Shown here: positions 26,363 through 36,788 of the stretch, piece by piece
How positions within the stretch are numbered: the first letter of the stretch is position 1
How the letters are laid out: every line of letters begins with the position of its first letter
Assembly: GCF_040702995.1 (NCBI RefSeq)
Contig: NZ_CP159992.1
Coordinates: 831,501 to 895,500 of the forward strand
Reading direction: 5' to 3'
Source: Paenibacillus sp. AN1007
GTDB taxonomy: Bacteria > Bacillota > Bacilli > Paenibacillales > Paenibacillaceae
Length of the DNA: 64,000 nt
The notes under the pieces: model-generated
Database searches by the model: none
Seen by the model: only the letters and a program-made list of their open reading frames with translations
What the model was told of the DNA's origin: nothing
Made by a program: the position numbers and the translations under genes

Positions 26363-27142
26363 TTAACGCTGGAGCTGTAACATATAATCATACGCGGTAA
26401 CACCGAATACTCGCTTGAAGTGTCTGTTCAGATGAGTCAGATCCACAAAGCCGCAGTCGGCTACAGCGGCATAGATGTCTTTGTGTTTCTCAAGGGATTG
26501 GCGGGCATGCTCAACCTTGCAGTTCAGAAAAAATTGATAGGGCGAAATTCCAGCATGGGCCTTGAACTCTCGAATAAATTGAAATTTGGAGAGGCCGAAT
26601 TCAGCAGACAGATTATCCAGTTTCAGCACATTAGCCGTGCTGCAAAACATGATTTCTTTTGCTTTGCGAACGAGACTGTCCTGAGGCTTCCAGAGCTTTG
26701 AGGGCTGTTCTTCCCGGGCAAGCATATGCACCAGATCGAAGAGCCGGGTGCTGCACTCGGCTTCATCCTGTCTGTGCTGCACGGCATCGTTCAGCATCAG
26801 AATACTTCGGGCAAGCTTCGGATCATAAACGATAGGCGTGGAGAAGCGAAGTTCTTTTTTACCCATAATCTCTTCAACTAATTCGGGCTTCAGGTAAAGC
26901 ATCACATAATCAATACCCTCTTTATCATACGAACTTCCATCATGGAACTGCTCCCGGTTAAACAGCATGACGCCGTTCGGATGTGAAGCCTGATAGTGAC
27001 CGTCCAGATGATATTGCTGAATCCCGCGCAGGGTTACCCCTACAGCATATTCCTCATGACAGTGTTTTTTATAGGCGAAATCGGTGAAGCTGGCGGACAG
27101 AGCCAGCACGTCTTCGGATCGTTTGTAGCTAAACTGTTCCAT
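26363..27142 (-). CDS. AraC-family transcriptional regulator
   Basis: 259 residues. The N-terminal cupin (AraC_binding; HCHEEYAVGVTLRG and GVMLFNREQFHDG) is followed by two helix-turn-helix motifs (KLDNLSAEFGLSKFQFIREF then KDIYAAVADCGFVDLTHLNRHFKRVFGV). GGAGGTG precedes this ATG. It lies 31 bases after the LysE-family gene on the same strand, so it is likely in an operon with that exporter and may control it. Effector unknown, perhaps an amino acid. Confidence 0.9.
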   Translation of the reverse strand: MEQFSYKRSEDVLALSASFTDFAYKKHCHEEYAVGVTLRGIQQYHLDGHYQASHPNGVMLFNREQFHDGSSYDKEGIDYVMLYLKPELVEEIMGKKELRFSTPIVYDPKLARSILMLNDAVQHRQDEAECSTRLFDLVHMLAREEQPSKLWKPQDSLVRKAKEIMFCSTANVLKLDNLSAEFGLSKFQFIREFKAHAGISPYQFFLNCKVEHARQSLEKHKDIYAAVADCGFVDLTHLNRHFKRVFGVTAYDYMLQLQR

Positions 27143-27173
27143 ACCGCACACCTCCGCAGATGAAGTAAGTTTG

Positions 27174-27758
27174 TTAGATCAGACCTGACACGATAATGGC
27201 TGAGTATATCAAAAAAAGTGCCATCAGCATACTGCATGTTCGCTGGTATCGGTTCAATAAGGACCGAAAAATAGTGCCGAACACAACCCAGCTCGAGTAC
27301 GCCAGAAAACCAATACATGTAATCAGCATAACATAGAAGAACGCAGACCAGGATTCTGCATCCGTGTAGGGAAGTACATAGGCCGGAATGACGGTAAACG
27401 TAAACAGTACCACTTTGGGATTCACAAACTGCATCATGACACCGTTCCAAAAGCCCAAAATGGCCTGCGGAACTTCCTCGGTAGAGCCCATTCGATAGAC
27501 TTGATATGCAAGGTACAGCATGTAGATGCTGCCGATCACCTGCATAAACTGTAATATGCCCGGCAAGATGTTAGCGAGAAGCTGATTCAGAAAAGTAGAG
27601 GCGATCAGCAGCATGCCAAAAGCCAAAGTGGCTCCCCAGACATAGGGCATGGTGCGGCGTGCACCTACCTTTTGAGCAGAAGAAAGAATCACAATATTGC
27701 TGGGGCCGGGTGTGAACGTAACAACGGTGCAGTAGATTAAAAAAGAAAGAATATTCAT
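27174..27758 (-). CDS. LysE/RhtB-family amino-acid exporter
   Basis: 194 residues with six hydrophobic segments. The start MNILSFLIYCTVVTFTPGPSN, with the TPGP motif, and GARRTMPYVWGATLAFG match the RhtB/LysE family. GAAGGAG precedes this ATG at good spacing, so an upstream in-frame start at 27872 is rejected. The AraC gene follows directly. The substrate cannot be told from sequence. Confidence 0.9.
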   Translation of the reverse strand: MNILSFLIYCTVVTFTPGPSNIVILSSAQKVGARRTMPYVWGATLAFGMLLIASTFLNQLLANILPGILQFMQVIGSIYMLYLAYQVYRMGSTEEVPQAILGFWNGVMMQFVNPKVVLFTFTVIPAYVLPYTDAESWSAFFYVMLITCIGFLAYSSWVVFGTIFRSLLNRYQRTCSMLMALFLIYSAIIVSGLI

Positions 27759-27933
27759 TTCCAGCTCCTTCCTCGATGAGAGATTTGTATAAAATTGAAA
27801 GACGATTGTTGTAATCATACGGCGAAGCATACCAGAGCTATAGTACATTATTGCAGCCGTGCTTGAGGTCATGGGGCGTGTTTCCTGATCAGTGCACTCT
27901 CTATAAAAGTTGTGCGTATTTTATTTACACGTT

Positions 27934-28102
27934 AACGGAGAGGACAGAAAAAACCTGAAAAAGCGAAGCGTTCGCCTAAAAGGTTTCTGCAAGAAAGCTG
28001 CATCGGAAGCATACGCTTATCACCAGATTTTCCCCTTTGAAAAAGGGAATCAAAAAAATCTGGGGATAACCGCTACTCTCCAGGTTATTCTGTCATCGGA
28101 GT
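27934..28102 (+). repeat. Dispersed structured repeat, copy 2
   Basis: A 169-base element homologous in blocks to 8624-8788. It folds well on paper: closing stem GACAGAA/TTCTGTC; AACCT...AGGTT enclosing GCGAA-GCG-TTCGC; CCAGATTT...AAATCTGG enclosing CCCTTT...AAAGGG; and ATAACC...GGTTAT near the 3' end. The unpaired AAGAAAGCTGC.TCG..A and GCTTATCACC segments are the most conserved. It occupies the gap between the LysE gene and the sugar-sensing operon. No coding frame with a ribosome binding site covers it. Confidence 0.75.
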
Positions 28103-28152
28103 GGACTGTGTAAATTTTTAGTCAACTTATATGGAGAGGTTCCCTTTTTGAA

Positions 28153-28166
28153 TGATTGCGTTTACA
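28153..28166 (+). promoter_or_regulatory. CcpA cre-like site
   Basis: TGATTGCGTTTACA matches the cre consensus TGWNANCGNTNWCA at all but one position. It lies about 60 bases before the start of the sugar-binding protein gene, where it could mediate catabolite repression. Confidence 0.5.
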
Positions 28167-28224
28167 ATCTATAACGGAGTGAGGGTGTACAAACAGACAT
28201 AGACCACTTGAGGAAGTGAATGAA

Positions 28225-29238
28225 ATGAAAAAAATGCTGCTGATCTATATTGTGCTGATTGCGGCGTTTGCCCTTTATGTTTTGAGATTTGAATATACCA
28301 GTCAGGTGGACAGCTCGTGGGAAAACCGCGGACTGCGCGGTGATCTGGGTGAAACGTACATGATGATCACGTTCCAGTCGGGTCTGGAATATTGGAAGAG
28401 TCCGTTGAAAGGTTTTGAGGATGCTGCGGATGCGCTTGGCGTGACCGTCGAATACCGCGGGGCTACACGGTATGATGCAAAGGAACAGACCACCGTGATT
28501 GAGCAGGCCATTGCACGCAAACCCGCAGGCATCGCTATATCGGCGATTGATCCGAAATCATTGATTCCGGCCATCAACAAAGCAGTGGAAGCAGACATTC
28601 CTGTGATCCTGTTTGACGCAGATGCACCGGGGAGTAAGTCATATTCTTTTTTGGGGACAGATAACTACAAGGCAGGCGTAACGGCAGCGGATAAAATGGC
28701 CGAACTGCTCGGCCGTGAAGGAGAAGTGGCTGTATTAACGCTGCCGGGACAGCAGAATCATGAGGAAAGAACGAAAGGATTCCGTGAAACGATTGAGCAG
28801 CGATATCCTTCCATGCAAGTGGTTGAAGTGGCAGATGGACATGGGGATACACTTAAATCCCGGGATGAAACAATGCGCTTGATGAAGGCACATCCAAAGC
28901 TGGCAGGTATATTTGTTACTGAGGCCACAGCAGGCGCTGGGGCTGGCGAAGCGGTGCAAAATGCAGGTTCAAGCCATGGTCAGAAACTGCATATTATTTC
29001 TTTTGACACGAATAAAGCAACGCTGGATCTAATCCAAAACGGCACGATATCCGCTACGATTGCACAAGGAACCTGGAACATGGGATATTGGTCGCTTCAG
29101 TATCTGTTCCATCTGCATCATCATCTAACCGTACCCGCGCCTTCACCTTCCGGGGAAAATGCACCCCTTCCTGTTACGGTCGATACGGGGATCTCGGTCG
29201 TAACCCGTTCAAATGTGGATGATTATTATGCCAAATAA
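28225..29238 (+). CDS. Membrane-anchored sugar-binding protein, probable sensor partner
   Basis: 337 residues of the periplasmic-binding-protein type I (Peripla_BP_4) fold: QSGLEYWKSPLKGFEDAADALGV, IAISAIDPKSLIPAI, IPVILFDADAPGS and GTDNYKAGVTAADKMAELL. The N-terminus KMLLIYIVLIAAFALYVLRF is an uncleaved anchor without a lipobox. The gene overlaps the histidine-kinase gene and precedes the response regulator, which suggests that it delivers the sugar signal to the kinase, as known for XylF-LytS type systems, rather than feeding the ABC importer. AGGAAG is placed nine bases before the ATG. Confidence 0.85.
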   Translation: MKKMLLIYIVLIAAFALYVLRFEYTSQVDSSWENRGLRGDLGETYMMITFQSGLEYWKSPLKGFEDAADALGVTVEYRGATRYDAKEQTTVIEQAIARKPAGIAISAIDPKSLIPAINKAVEADIPVILFDADAPGSKSYSFLGTDNYKAGVTAADKMAELLGREGEVAVLTLPGQQNHEERTKGFRETIEQRYPSMQVVEVADGHGDTLKSRDETMRLMKAHPKLAGIFVTEATAGAGAGEAVQNAGSSHGQKLHIISFDTNKATLDLIQNGTISATIAQGTWNMGYWSLQYLFHLHHHLTVPAPSPSGENAPLPVTVDTGISVVTRSNVDDYYAK

Positions 29239-31234
29239 CCAGGAGTCCAGCTCTTCTGCCAATCAATCAGTCAACGAACATGAGGCAGAAAATAACGTGT
29301 GGAGCCGGAGAACATGGCGTTCTGTGCTTGGCGATCGTGTCCGTCGTTTGCGTTTACGCAATATGCCGCTGCGGTATCAGCTGATGCTGCTCTTCCTGCT
29401 GTTCGCGATCGTGCCTTCCGTCGGAATGGGAGTGCTTGTCAACTGGACGGTTGAGCGGGTCGTGGAGCGTCAGGTAGAGGGACACACGATGCAGTTGATA
29501 GGCAAGGTCAATGAAGCGTTAAACACAAAGATGGAGAATTTGCAAAATATGACCTACCTGATCGCGTTTAATCCCGATGTGAATGCATTTATGGATGAGA
29601 AGCTTATCGGAGATGGTGGCGGTCGAACAGAATCATCCACCACTGAAGGTCATTCAGAATCTGAGCAGAATCGTCTCTATGGTATGAAGCAGACCCTGCA
29701 GGGATTCACCACGTTATACCCGGAAATTGCCGGCATTGTGCTTGTGAACAGCGGCGGTGACTACATCAGCAACGAAATGTATCCTCGAACGGACCAGCGT
29801 TTGACCCGGGAAGATTGGTATCAAAATGCTGCAGCGCAGCCGGGTATTTTCACCGTGCTGGGTCAGCCGCAGGAGCGCAACATGACAACCCATGTGCGGT
29901 ATAAGAACGATGAGATCGTGTCGGTCGTCCGCTCGGTCACGGATGAAACGAGTGGAGCTGTGAAAGGTGCTGTATTGATTGATCTTAAGCTGAGGTCTGT
30001 TTCACAGGCCGCGCGTAATGTGACACTTGGGAAATCCGGGTATGTCATGGTGACAGATGCGAATGGACAAAGCGTATATAAACCAGAACATCCGTTAATT
30101 GAACATATTCCGGTCAGCTGGTTTAACGCCGGGGAGAGCGGAACATTTACGAAACAGGTGGATGGAGAGACATTGCTGTTCATGTATCAATCCTCTACGT
30201 TTACAGGCTGGAGAACGGTAGGGGTATTCCCAACCAAAGAATCGATATCCGAGGTGCGGCAGATTCAGTTTTATGTCGTCAGTTTTGTTTTTGTGGTGTG
30301 TTTATTTGGTCTGAGTGCATCTTTGTGGTTCTCGCGTTCGATTGCCCAGCCGATATTCCGGTTGATGTCGTATATGCGCAGGGCAGAGACGGGAAATCTC
30401 AATGCGGGCCGCTGGAGTGATCGGGCCGATGAAATCGGCATGTTGGGCAGCAGCTTTAACCGAATGCTGAGCCGGATTCGCCAGCTGATCTTGCTGAATG
30501 AGCTGCGTGAACGGCAGAAACGGGATGCGGAGATGCGCAGTCTGCAGGAGCATATCAAACCTCATTTTCTATATAATACGCTGGATACGATTCACTGGAT
30601 GGCTCGCAAGGAAGGCGCTGACGGTGTATCGGATATGGTAGGGGCACTGTCCCGTTTGTTCCGGATCGGACTGAGCAAGGGGCAGGATTATATTCCGCTT
30701 CATTCCGAGCTGGAGCATATCAGCAGTTATTTGCAGATCCAGCAGACCAGGTACCGTGATCGTCTTCGCTGTACAGTAGATGTCCCAGATGATTTACAGA
30801 ACCTATATGTGCTCAAGCTGCTGCTCCAGCCATTGGTGGAAAATGCAATTTATCATGGTATTAAAGGCAGACGCGGCCCGGGTCATATAGTCATTAAAGG
30901 GAATCTGCATCAGGGGCGGCTTCATCTGACGATTCAGGACGACGGAGCCGGAATGACCAAGGAACGGTTAGAGGAGATGCTGCGGCTGCTGGATATGCCT
31001 ATGGAGAGTCTGGAATCGTCTTCACCAGAATGGACGGGCAAAAGTTATGGGATGCTGAATGTGCAGGCGCGGTTACGGTTGTCATTTGGCGGTGATTACG
31101 GGATTCTGCTGGACAGCAGGCCGGGTGAAGGAACCTGTGTGACAATAGTTCATCCACTGATGCGAGAACTGCCCGCAGCACCACTTCCCCAGAATGAGAC
31201 GCGAGATCATCAGGATGAATCGAAAAAGGAGTGA
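29228..31234 (+). CDS. YesM-type sensor histidine kinase
   Basis: About 668 residues. A membrane helix near residues 48-70, a large extracellular dCache-like region (about 75-345), a second helix (VVSFVFVVCLFGLSASLWF) and a HAMP domain precede the His_kinase domain LQEHIKPHFLYNTLDTIHWM, whose His is the phosphorylation site. The HATPase follows (LLQPLVENAIYHGIKG, DDGAGM). The gene overlaps the preceding sugar-binding gene by 11 bases; in-frame ATGs at 29213 and 29219 are alternatives. It should phosphorylate the regulator encoded next. Confidence 0.9.
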   Translation: MPNNQESSSSANQSVNEHEAENNVWSRRTWRSVLGDRVRRLRLRNMPLRYQLMLLFLLFAIVPSVGMGVLVNWTVERVVERQVEGHTMQLIGKVNEALNTKMENLQNMTYLIAFNPDVNAFMDEKLIGDGGGRTESSTTEGHSESEQNRLYGMKQTLQGFTTLYPEIAGIVLVNSGGDYISNEMYPRTDQRLTREDWYQNAAAQPGIFTVLGQPQERNMTTHVRYKNDEIVSVVRSVTDETSGAVKGAVLIDLKLRSVSQAARNVTLGKSGYVMVTDANGQSVYKPEHPLIEHIPVSWFNAGESGTFTKQVDGETLLFMYQSSTFTGWRTVGVFPTKESISEVRQIQFYVVSFVFVVCLFGLSASLWFSRSIAQPIFRLMSYMRRAETGNLNAGRWSDRADEIGMLGSSFNRMLSRIRQLILLNELRERQKRDAEMRSLQEHIKPHFLYNTLDTIHWMARKEGADGVSDMVGALSRLFRIGLSKGQDYIPLHSELEHISSYLQIQQTRYRDRLRCTVDVPDDLQNLYVLKLLLQPLVENAIYHGIKGRRGPGHIVIKGNLHQGRLHLTIQDDGAGMTKERLEEMLRLLDMPMESLESSSPEWTGKSYGMLNVQARLRLSFGGDYGILLDSRPGEGTCVTIVHPLMRELPAAPLPQNETRDHQDESKKE

Positions 31235-31242
31235 AGAAGGCC

Positions 31243-32508
31243 GTGGATTATTCAATGACACCCGTCAATGCCAATGCAGCGGATACCTTGTATCGTGTGC
31301 TGATTGCAGACGATGAACCGATCATTCGGGAAGGAATCCGGGAGGCTATAAATTGGGCCGCACTCGGCATGGAGGTTGTGGGTGAAGCCGAGGACGGCGA
31401 AGAAGCACTCGAACGGGCAGTAGAGCTGCATGTACATGTGGTGCTGGTTGATATGAATATGCCGTTCCTGAATGGCATTGGACTCATTCGCGCCTTGCAA
31501 GAGCGCTGCCCGGGAGTTCGATATCTGATCATATCGGGACATGATGAATTTGCTTATGCTCAGGAAGCGGTCCGTCTCGGGGTGGAAGACTATATCCTGA
31601 AGCCCGTACAGGCAGAACAGCTGTATGCTGCACTCAAGCGGCTGCGTCAGCGGCTGGACGAGGAACATCAGCGGACAGCGTATGTCAGACAGGCAGCGCA
31701 TCAGATTGAACGGAACATTCCACTGCTGCGTCAGCGATTTTGTCAGGAATGGATGGAGGGGCAGACGGGCGGTAAAAATCTGACAGAGCAGCTCACCTTT
31801 CTGCATCTTCCTGCGGTATCACCTGTGCAGATCGGTGTTGTGCGCTGGCCTGCTGCTGAAGCGCGCCAGACCATTTTGAGAGAAAATGACCGCCAGCTGT
31901 TTCTGTTTGCCGTGGAAAATATCATTACGGAACTGCTCGGAGACCGTGCGCATGTGCTGTTCCGCGATGCCAGCAGCGTCATTGGCATTTGTCTGTGGCA
32001 GGAGGCACCGGAGGAGATCGCATCTCTGTTGGAGCAGCAGATCAGCGCATGTCTGAACATTGCAGTGCATGCCCATGTGGAGCCGCACACCGGAACGCTG
32101 GAAGAAGTGCCGGATACATATCGGCATTGCCGTGGGCAGGTCTATGAAGAAGTGAAGCTCTCTCCACTCGTCCGCAGAGCAAGGCAGATGATTCAGGAAG
32201 AGTATGCGGAGCGGGAACTGACGCTGGAATCACTGGCATCCCGTTTGCAGGTGTCGGCGGTGTATCTCAGTCGTGTGTTGAAGAAAGAACTGGACGATTC
32301 TTTTGTTACGCTTGTCACTCGTGCCCGAATCCGTAAGGCTGCACAGCTGCTGGATTCCACTGCACTCCCGATCCATACAATCGCCGAACGAGTGGGGTAT
32401 GATACGCAGCATTATTTCAGCACGGCGTTTAAGAAAACGATGGGCATCTCCCCTGCCCAATATCGCAAGAATGGCGGAACCGAACGTTCCACCGCAGATC
32501 CGATATAG
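31243..32508 (+). CDS. YesN-type response regulator with AraC DNA-binding domain
   Basis: About 421 residues. The receiver domain has ADDEP near residue 21 and the phosphoacceptor Asp in VVLVDMNMPFLNG. A long middle region leads to a C-terminal AraC domain (LESLASRLQVSAVYLSRVLKKEL, HTIAERVGYDTQHYFSTAFKKTMGISP). The start is uncertain: GTG codons at 31231 and 31243 and ATG at 31255 are in frame, with AAAAAGGA just upstream of all of them. It follows the kinase directly and probably activates the ABC importer genes after it. Confidence 0.9.
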   Translation: MDYSMTPVNANAADTLYRVLIADDEPIIREGIREAINWAALGMEVVGEAEDGEEALERAVELHVHVVLVDMNMPFLNGIGLIRALQERCPGVRYLIISGHDEFAYAQEAVRLGVEDYILKPVQAEQLYAALKRLRQRLDEEHQRTAYVRQAAHQIERNIPLLRQRFCQEWMEGQTGGKNLTEQLTFLHLPAVSPVQIGVVRWPAAEARQTILRENDRQLFLFAVENIITELLGDRAHVLFRDASSVIGICLWQEAPEEIASLLEQQISACLNIAVHAHVEPHTGTLEEVPDTYRHCRGQVYEEVKLSPLVRRARQMIQEEYAERELTLESLASRLQVSAVYLSRVLKKELDDSFVTLVTRARIRKAAQLLDSTALPIHTIAERVGYDTQHYFSTAFKKTMGISPAQYRKNGGTERSTADPI

Positions 32509-32579
32509 GTAGGAATCCATCTGTCATGCGTCTGTATGTGCAGAGCAGCTTAAGTTCAATATATCGAGAATAGAAGTAG

Positions 32580-32617
32580 ACCCGCCGCTAAAGGTAAAAT
32601 GCCTGCGGCGGGTTTTT
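32580..32617 (+). terminator. Intrinsic terminator after the two-component genes
   Basis: ACCCGCCGC pairs with GCGGCGGGT around a 16-base loop and is followed by TTTTT. It separates the sensor half from the importer half. Confidence 0.85.
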
Positions 32618-32745
32618 CGCTGTCCTCTTCCATCAAAAGTTAAATTTTTATAAAAAAGGTTCAAAACCTGCAAAGACCCTGCTGGTACTGAAATGCTACC
32701 ATGGGATGCAGAGAGGAACAATAAGCTGCAGGATACTCTATATGT

Positions 32746-32759
32746 TGTAAGCGTTATCT
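32746..32759 (+). promoter_or_regulatory. CcpA cre-like site in front of the importer genes
   Basis: TGTAAGCGTTATCT matches the cre consensus TGWNANCGNTNWCA at 13 of 14 positions. It lies 43 bases before the ATG of the sugar-binding lipoprotein. Confidence 0.55.
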
Positions 32760-32801
32760 TATGAAAAACGAACGCGATACGTGGAGAAAGGGGAACTTCA
32801 T

Positions 32802-33887
32802 ATGAAAAAAGGAGCAGCATTGATCTGGCTTCTAATCATGGCTATGATGCTCTCGGCCTGTAATCTGGCTGAAAGCGATGTGGGCAGCAAGGAAAAAGGG
32901 TATGTCGGCATATCCATGCCTACCAAATCATCGGAACGCTGGGTAGGAGACGGAGAGAACATGGTTCGTCTGTTTCAGGAGCAGGGCTACAAAACAGATC
33001 TTCAGTATGCGGAAGACGTGGTTGAGAATCAGATTTCACAGATTGAGAACATGATTACGAAAGGTGTAGATGTCATGGTCATCGCATCCGTAGACGGCAA
33101 CACACTGACGGATGTTATCAAGAAGGCACATGACGAAGGCATTCAGGTCATCTCGTATGACCGACTTATTCGTAATACGCCATATCTGACTTACTATGCT
33201 ACGTTTGACAACTTTAAAGTTGGAGTGCTGCAGGCCTCCTATATTGAACAGAAGCTGGGGCTTAAGGATGGTAAGGGGCCGTTTAACATTGAGCTGTTTG
33301 GCGGATCACCGGATGATAATAACGCGTACTTCTTCTTCGACGGTGCGATGTCCGTACTCAAACCATACATTGATTCTGGCAAACTGGTCGTCCGCAGCAA
33401 ACAGATGACCATGGCGCAGATTGCTACACTGCGCTGGGACGGTGCTTTGGCCCAATCACGGATGGATAATCTGCTGAGCGCTTATTATTCGGGTGATAAT
33501 CTGGATGCCGTGTTATCTCCGTATGACGGAATCAGTATCGGGATTATCTCGTCTCTGAAAGGCATTGGCTACGGCAAGCCGAACAAACCGCTGCCGGTTA
33601 TTACGGGGCAGGATGCGGAACTGGCATCGATCAAGTCCATTGTGGCTGGAGAGCAGACACAAACGGTCTTCAAGGACACACGCAAGCTCGCCGAGAAAAC
33701 AGTGGAGATGGCCAACAGCATTTTACAGGGAAAACAAGCAGAAGTTAATGATACTAAGTCATATAACAACGGATTAATGGTGGTTCCTGCATATCTGCTC
33801 GACCCGATCTCAGTGGATCGAACCAACGTGGAGAAAGATATTGTGGGCAGCAAGTATTACACGAAAGAAGAAATCGGCCTACCGTAA
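32802..33887 (+). CDS. ABC sugar importer, substrate-binding lipoprotein (ChvE/XylF-like)
   Basis: 361 residues. A type II signal peptide ends in LSAC, so the protein is a lipoprotein. The Peripla_BP_4 fold shows [65 protein letters not shown] and [16 protein letters not shown], a pattern shared with ChvE and xylose-binding proteins. Likely ligands are aldoses such as xylose, arabinose or galactose. AAAGGGG precedes the ATG. The ATPase and permease genes follow in the same direction. Confidence 0.9.
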   Translation: MKKGAALIWLLIMAMMLSACNLAESDVGSKEKGYVGISMPTKSSERWVGDGENMVRLFQEQGYKTDLQYAEDVVENQISQIENMITKGVDVMVIASVDGNTLTDVIKKAHDEGIQVISYDRLIRNTPYLTYYATFDNFKVGVLQASYIEQKLGLKDGKGPFNIELFGGSPDDNNAYFFFDGAMSVLKPYIDSGKLVVRSKQMTMAQIATLRWDGALAQSRMDNLLSAYYSGDNLDAVLSPYDGISIGIISSLKGIGYGKPNKPLPVITGQDAELASIKSIVAGEQTQTVFKDTRKLAEKTVEMANSILQGKQAEVNDTKSYNNGLMVVPAYLLDPISVDRTNVEKDIVGSKYYTKEEIGLP

Positions 33888-33974
33888 AGTGCGATGAAAG
33901 AGATTGGTTTGCCTTAAAATACGATGCAAAAGATCGGCGTGTTATACGCATGATCCAGGAAAGGAGCACATGCC

Positions 33975-35525
33975 ATGACGGACGTCATCCTTGAAATGAA
34001 GAACATTACCAAAACGTTCCCGGGCGTCAAAGCGCTGGAAAACGTCAACCTGAAAGTACGGGAAGGCGAGATTCATTCCATATGCGGCGAGAATGGAGCA
34101 GGCAAGTCTACGCTGATGAAGGTGCTGAGCGGAGTGTACCCGCATGGAAGCTATGAAGGAGACATTTTGTTCCGCGGTAAGACATGTGAGTTCAAAGATA
34201 TCAAGCAAAGCGAGGATCTGGGCATTGTCATTATCCATCAGGAGCTGGCGCTGATCCCGTATCTCTCCATTGCGGAAAATATATATCTGGGCAACGAGCG
34301 TGCAAGCAAAGGTATCGTGAATTGGAAGGAAACCTTTGTCGGGACACGTGAACTGCTGGGGAAAGTAGGGCTGAACGAAAACCCTAACACGCTGGTATCC
34401 AGCATCGGAGTAGGTAAGCAGCAGCTTGTTGAAATTGCGAAAGCGCTCTCCAAAAAAGTACGTCTGCTCATCCTGGATGAGCCCACCGCGGCGCTGAACG
34501 AGGACGACAGCGAAAATCTGCTGCAGCTGATGCTGGAATTCAAAAAGCAGGGCATTGCCTGTATCCTCATCTCTCACAAACTGAATGAAGTGTCGAAGGT
34601 ATCGGATGCAGTGACGATTCTGAGGGACGGCAGGACGATTGAAACGCTGGACATGAAGAAGGATAACGTCACCGAGGACCGCATCATCAGCGGAATGGTC
34701 GGACGAGATCTGACGAGCCGCTATCCTGAACGTCATGCCACCATTGGTGACGTGGTGCTGGAAGTGAAAGACTGGACGGTGTATCACGAGCATCAGGCGG
34801 AACGTAAGGTGCTGGATCAGATCAATATGAACATCAGACGTGGTGAGATTGTCGGGATTGCGGGGCTGATGGGTGCCGGACGCACGGAACTTGCGATGAG
34901 CATCTTCGGCAAATCTTATGGACGTAACATATCCGGACAGCTGATCAAGGATGGCAAGCCAATTCAGAACAATAGTGTGACCGAGGCGATTCAGAATGGT
35001 TTTGCTTATGTGACGGAGGATCGCAAGGAATATGGCCTTATTTTAATGGATGATATCAAACGCAACATTTCCCTTACCGGACTAAGCAAACTGACTCGTA
35101 ATGCCGTTGTAAACGAACATGAAGAAGTGCTGGTCGCGGAAGAAATGAAAAAAAGCATGAACATTAAAGCACCTAACATTCTGCAGAAAACCGGCAATCT
35201 GAGCGGAGGTAACCAGCAGAAGGTAGTGCTGAGCAAATGGATCTTTGCCGGGCCGGATATTCTGATTCTGGATGAGCCGACGCGTGGAATTGACATAGGG
35301 GCCAAGTTCGAAATCTATACGATCATTCATCGGCTTGCTGCCGAAGGCAAGGGTGTGCTGGTGATTTCATCGGAGCTGCCGGAAGTTCTGGGCCTGTGTG
35401 ATCGGATCTATGTGATGAATGCCGGACGAATCACGGGTGAAGTCAGCCGGGAGCAGGCATCGCAGGAAACACTGATGAGATATATGACCAAGTCTGGAGG
35501 CGGTAAGCATGGAAACGGTAACTAA
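33975..35525 (+). CDS. ABC sugar importer, double ATP-binding protein (XylG/MmsA-like)
   Basis: 516 residues with two ABC domains. The first has Walker [10 protein letters not shown] near residue 38 and [12 protein letters not shown]. The second has the [17 protein letters not shown] variant Walker A, signature LSGGNQQK and [14 protein letters not shown]. The signature of the first domain reads IGVGKQQ, as is common in this CUT2 class. AAAGGAGCAC precedes the ATG. It overlaps the permease gene by 17 bases. Confidence 0.95.
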   Translation: MTDVILEMKNITKTFPGVKALENVNLKVREGEIHSICGENGAGKSTLMKVLSGVYPHGSYEGDILFRGKTCEFKDIKQSEDLGIVIIHQELALIPYLSIAENIYLGNERASKGIVNWKETFVGTRELLGKVGLNENPNTLVSSIGVGKQQLVEIAKALSKKVRLLILDEPTAALNEDDSENLLQLMLEFKKQGIACILISHKLNEVSKVSDAVTILRDGRTIETLDMKKDNVTEDRIISGMVGRDLTSRYPERHATIGDVVLEVKDWTVYHEHQAERKVLDQINMNIRRGEIVGIAGLMGAGRTELAMSIFGKSYGRNISGQLIKDGKPIQNNSVTEAIQNGFAYVTEDRKEYGLILMDDIKRNISLTGLSKLTRNAVVNEHEEVLVAEEMKKSMNIKAPNILQKTGNLSGGNQQKVVLSKWIFAGPDILILDEPTRGIDIGAKFEIYTIIHRLAAEGKGVLVISSELPEVLGLCDRIYVMNAGRITGEVSREQASQETLMRYMTKSGGGKHGNGN

Positions 35526-36672
35526 ACTATTCAAAAATAACATACGTCAATATGGGATGATCATTGCTCTCGTTGTCATCATGCTTTTATTTGAGGTGCT
35601 GACCAGCGGGCTGCTGCTGAAGCCCATTAACATTACGAATCTGATTTTACAAAACAGTTACATTCTGGTCCTCGCCATTGGTATGGTGCTGGTTATTATT
35701 ACAGGGCATATCGACTTGTCCGTCGGTTCGATTGCGGCTTTTGTCGGTGCCGTTGCCGCTATCATGATGGTCGATTGGCAGCTGCCTGCATGGCTTGCAG
35801 TCATTGCTTCCCTGCTGGTAGGTGCGCTGATTGGTGCTTGGCAGGGCTTCTGGATTGCGTATGTGAGGATTCCGGCCTTCATTGTTACGCTGGCGGGCAT
35901 GCTGCTGTTCCGCGGACTTACAATGATTGTACTTGAAGGGCAGTCTATTTCACCTTTCCCTGGTGGATTCCAGAAAATCAGCTCGGGTTTCCTGCCGGAT
36001 GTTCAATTCTCCGGTTTGGGTCTGGTATCCATTATTGTGGGGATTGCACTCACCATCTGGTACATTATTAACGAAATGCGGGAACGGGCTTCCCAGCGCA
36101 AGTATGGCTTTGAAGTGGTATCGCAAGGGCTGTTCCTGCTCAAGCTGATTGTAGTCGCAGCGGTAACCAACCTGTTTACATTCGTACTAGCAAGTTACGC
36201 AGGTATTCCTAACATTCTGGTGCTCCTGTTTGTGCTGATTGTCGTGTATTCCTTCGTCATGAATCGTACGGTGATGGGGCGTCACGTGTATGCACTTGGA
36301 GGCAATGAGAAGGCTGCAGGCCTGTCCGGGGTTAAAACGAAAAAAGTGACCTTCTGGGTGTTTGTGAACATGGGCACACTGGCCGCTGTATCGGGTCTGA
36401 TCTTTGCCGCTCGTCTGAATGCGGCTACACCAAGAGCAGGTACCAACTTTGAGCTGGACGCGATTGCAGCCTGCTTCATCGGTGGAGCTTCAGCTTCGGG
36501 AGGGATTGGAACCGTATTTGGCGCCATCATCGGTGGTCTGGTTATGGGCGTGCTGAACAACGGAATGTCCCTGATTGGTCTCGGTATCGACTGGCAGCAG
36601 GGAATCAAGGGCTTGGTGCTGCTGCTGGCGGTGGCATTTGATATCTATAATAAAAACAAAAGAGCGGCTTAA
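35509..36672 (+). CDS. ABC sugar importer, permease (XylH-like)
   Basis: 387 residues with about ten membrane segments. Typical CUT2 permease motifs are [20 protein letters not shown] near residue 64, [27 protein letters not shown] and [26 protein letters not shown]. It forms the membrane channel of the importer with the two preceding products. The gene ends the operon at a terminator. Confidence 0.95.
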   Translation: METVTKLFKNNIRQYGMIIALVVIMLLFEVLTSGLLLKPINITNLILQNSYILVLAIGMVLVIITGHIDLSVGSIAAFVGAVAAIMMVDWQLPAWLAVIASLLVGALIGAWQGFWIAYVRIPAFIVTLAGMLLFRGLTMIVLEGQSISPFPGGFQKISSGFLPDVQFSGLGLVSIIVGIALTIWYIINEMRERASQRKYGFEVVSQGLFLLKLIVVAAVTNLFTFVLASYAGIPNILVLLFVLIVVYSFVMNRTVMGRHVYALGGNEKAAGLSGVKTKKVTFWVFVNMGTLAAVSGLIFAARLNAATPRAGTNFELDAIAACFIGGASASGGIGTVFGAIIGGLVMGVLNNGMSLIGLGIDWQQGIKGLVLLLAVAFDIYNKNKRAA

Positions 36673-36754
36673 TATTATAGATGTAAAATATAAAATATAC
36701 TGAATGTAACGTTTACTAAAGGTAAATATAACGAAATTTAATATGGATTTAGCG

Positions 36755-36785
36755 AAAAGGCTTGGCAAATGCCAAGCCTTTTTTG
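36755..36785. terminator. Bidirectional terminator after the sugar importer
   Basis: AAAAGGCTTGGCA pairs with TGCCAAGCCTTTT; the T tract is on the plus strand and an A tract on the left provides one for the minus-strand methyltransferase that stops at 36789. Confidence 0.85.
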
Positions 36786-36788
36786 TCT

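Noticed and set aside
33942..34793. 283-residue open frame on the minus strand opposite the ABC ATPase gene
   Set aside because: The plus-strand frame has all ABC motifs; the antisense frame has none and no start signal.
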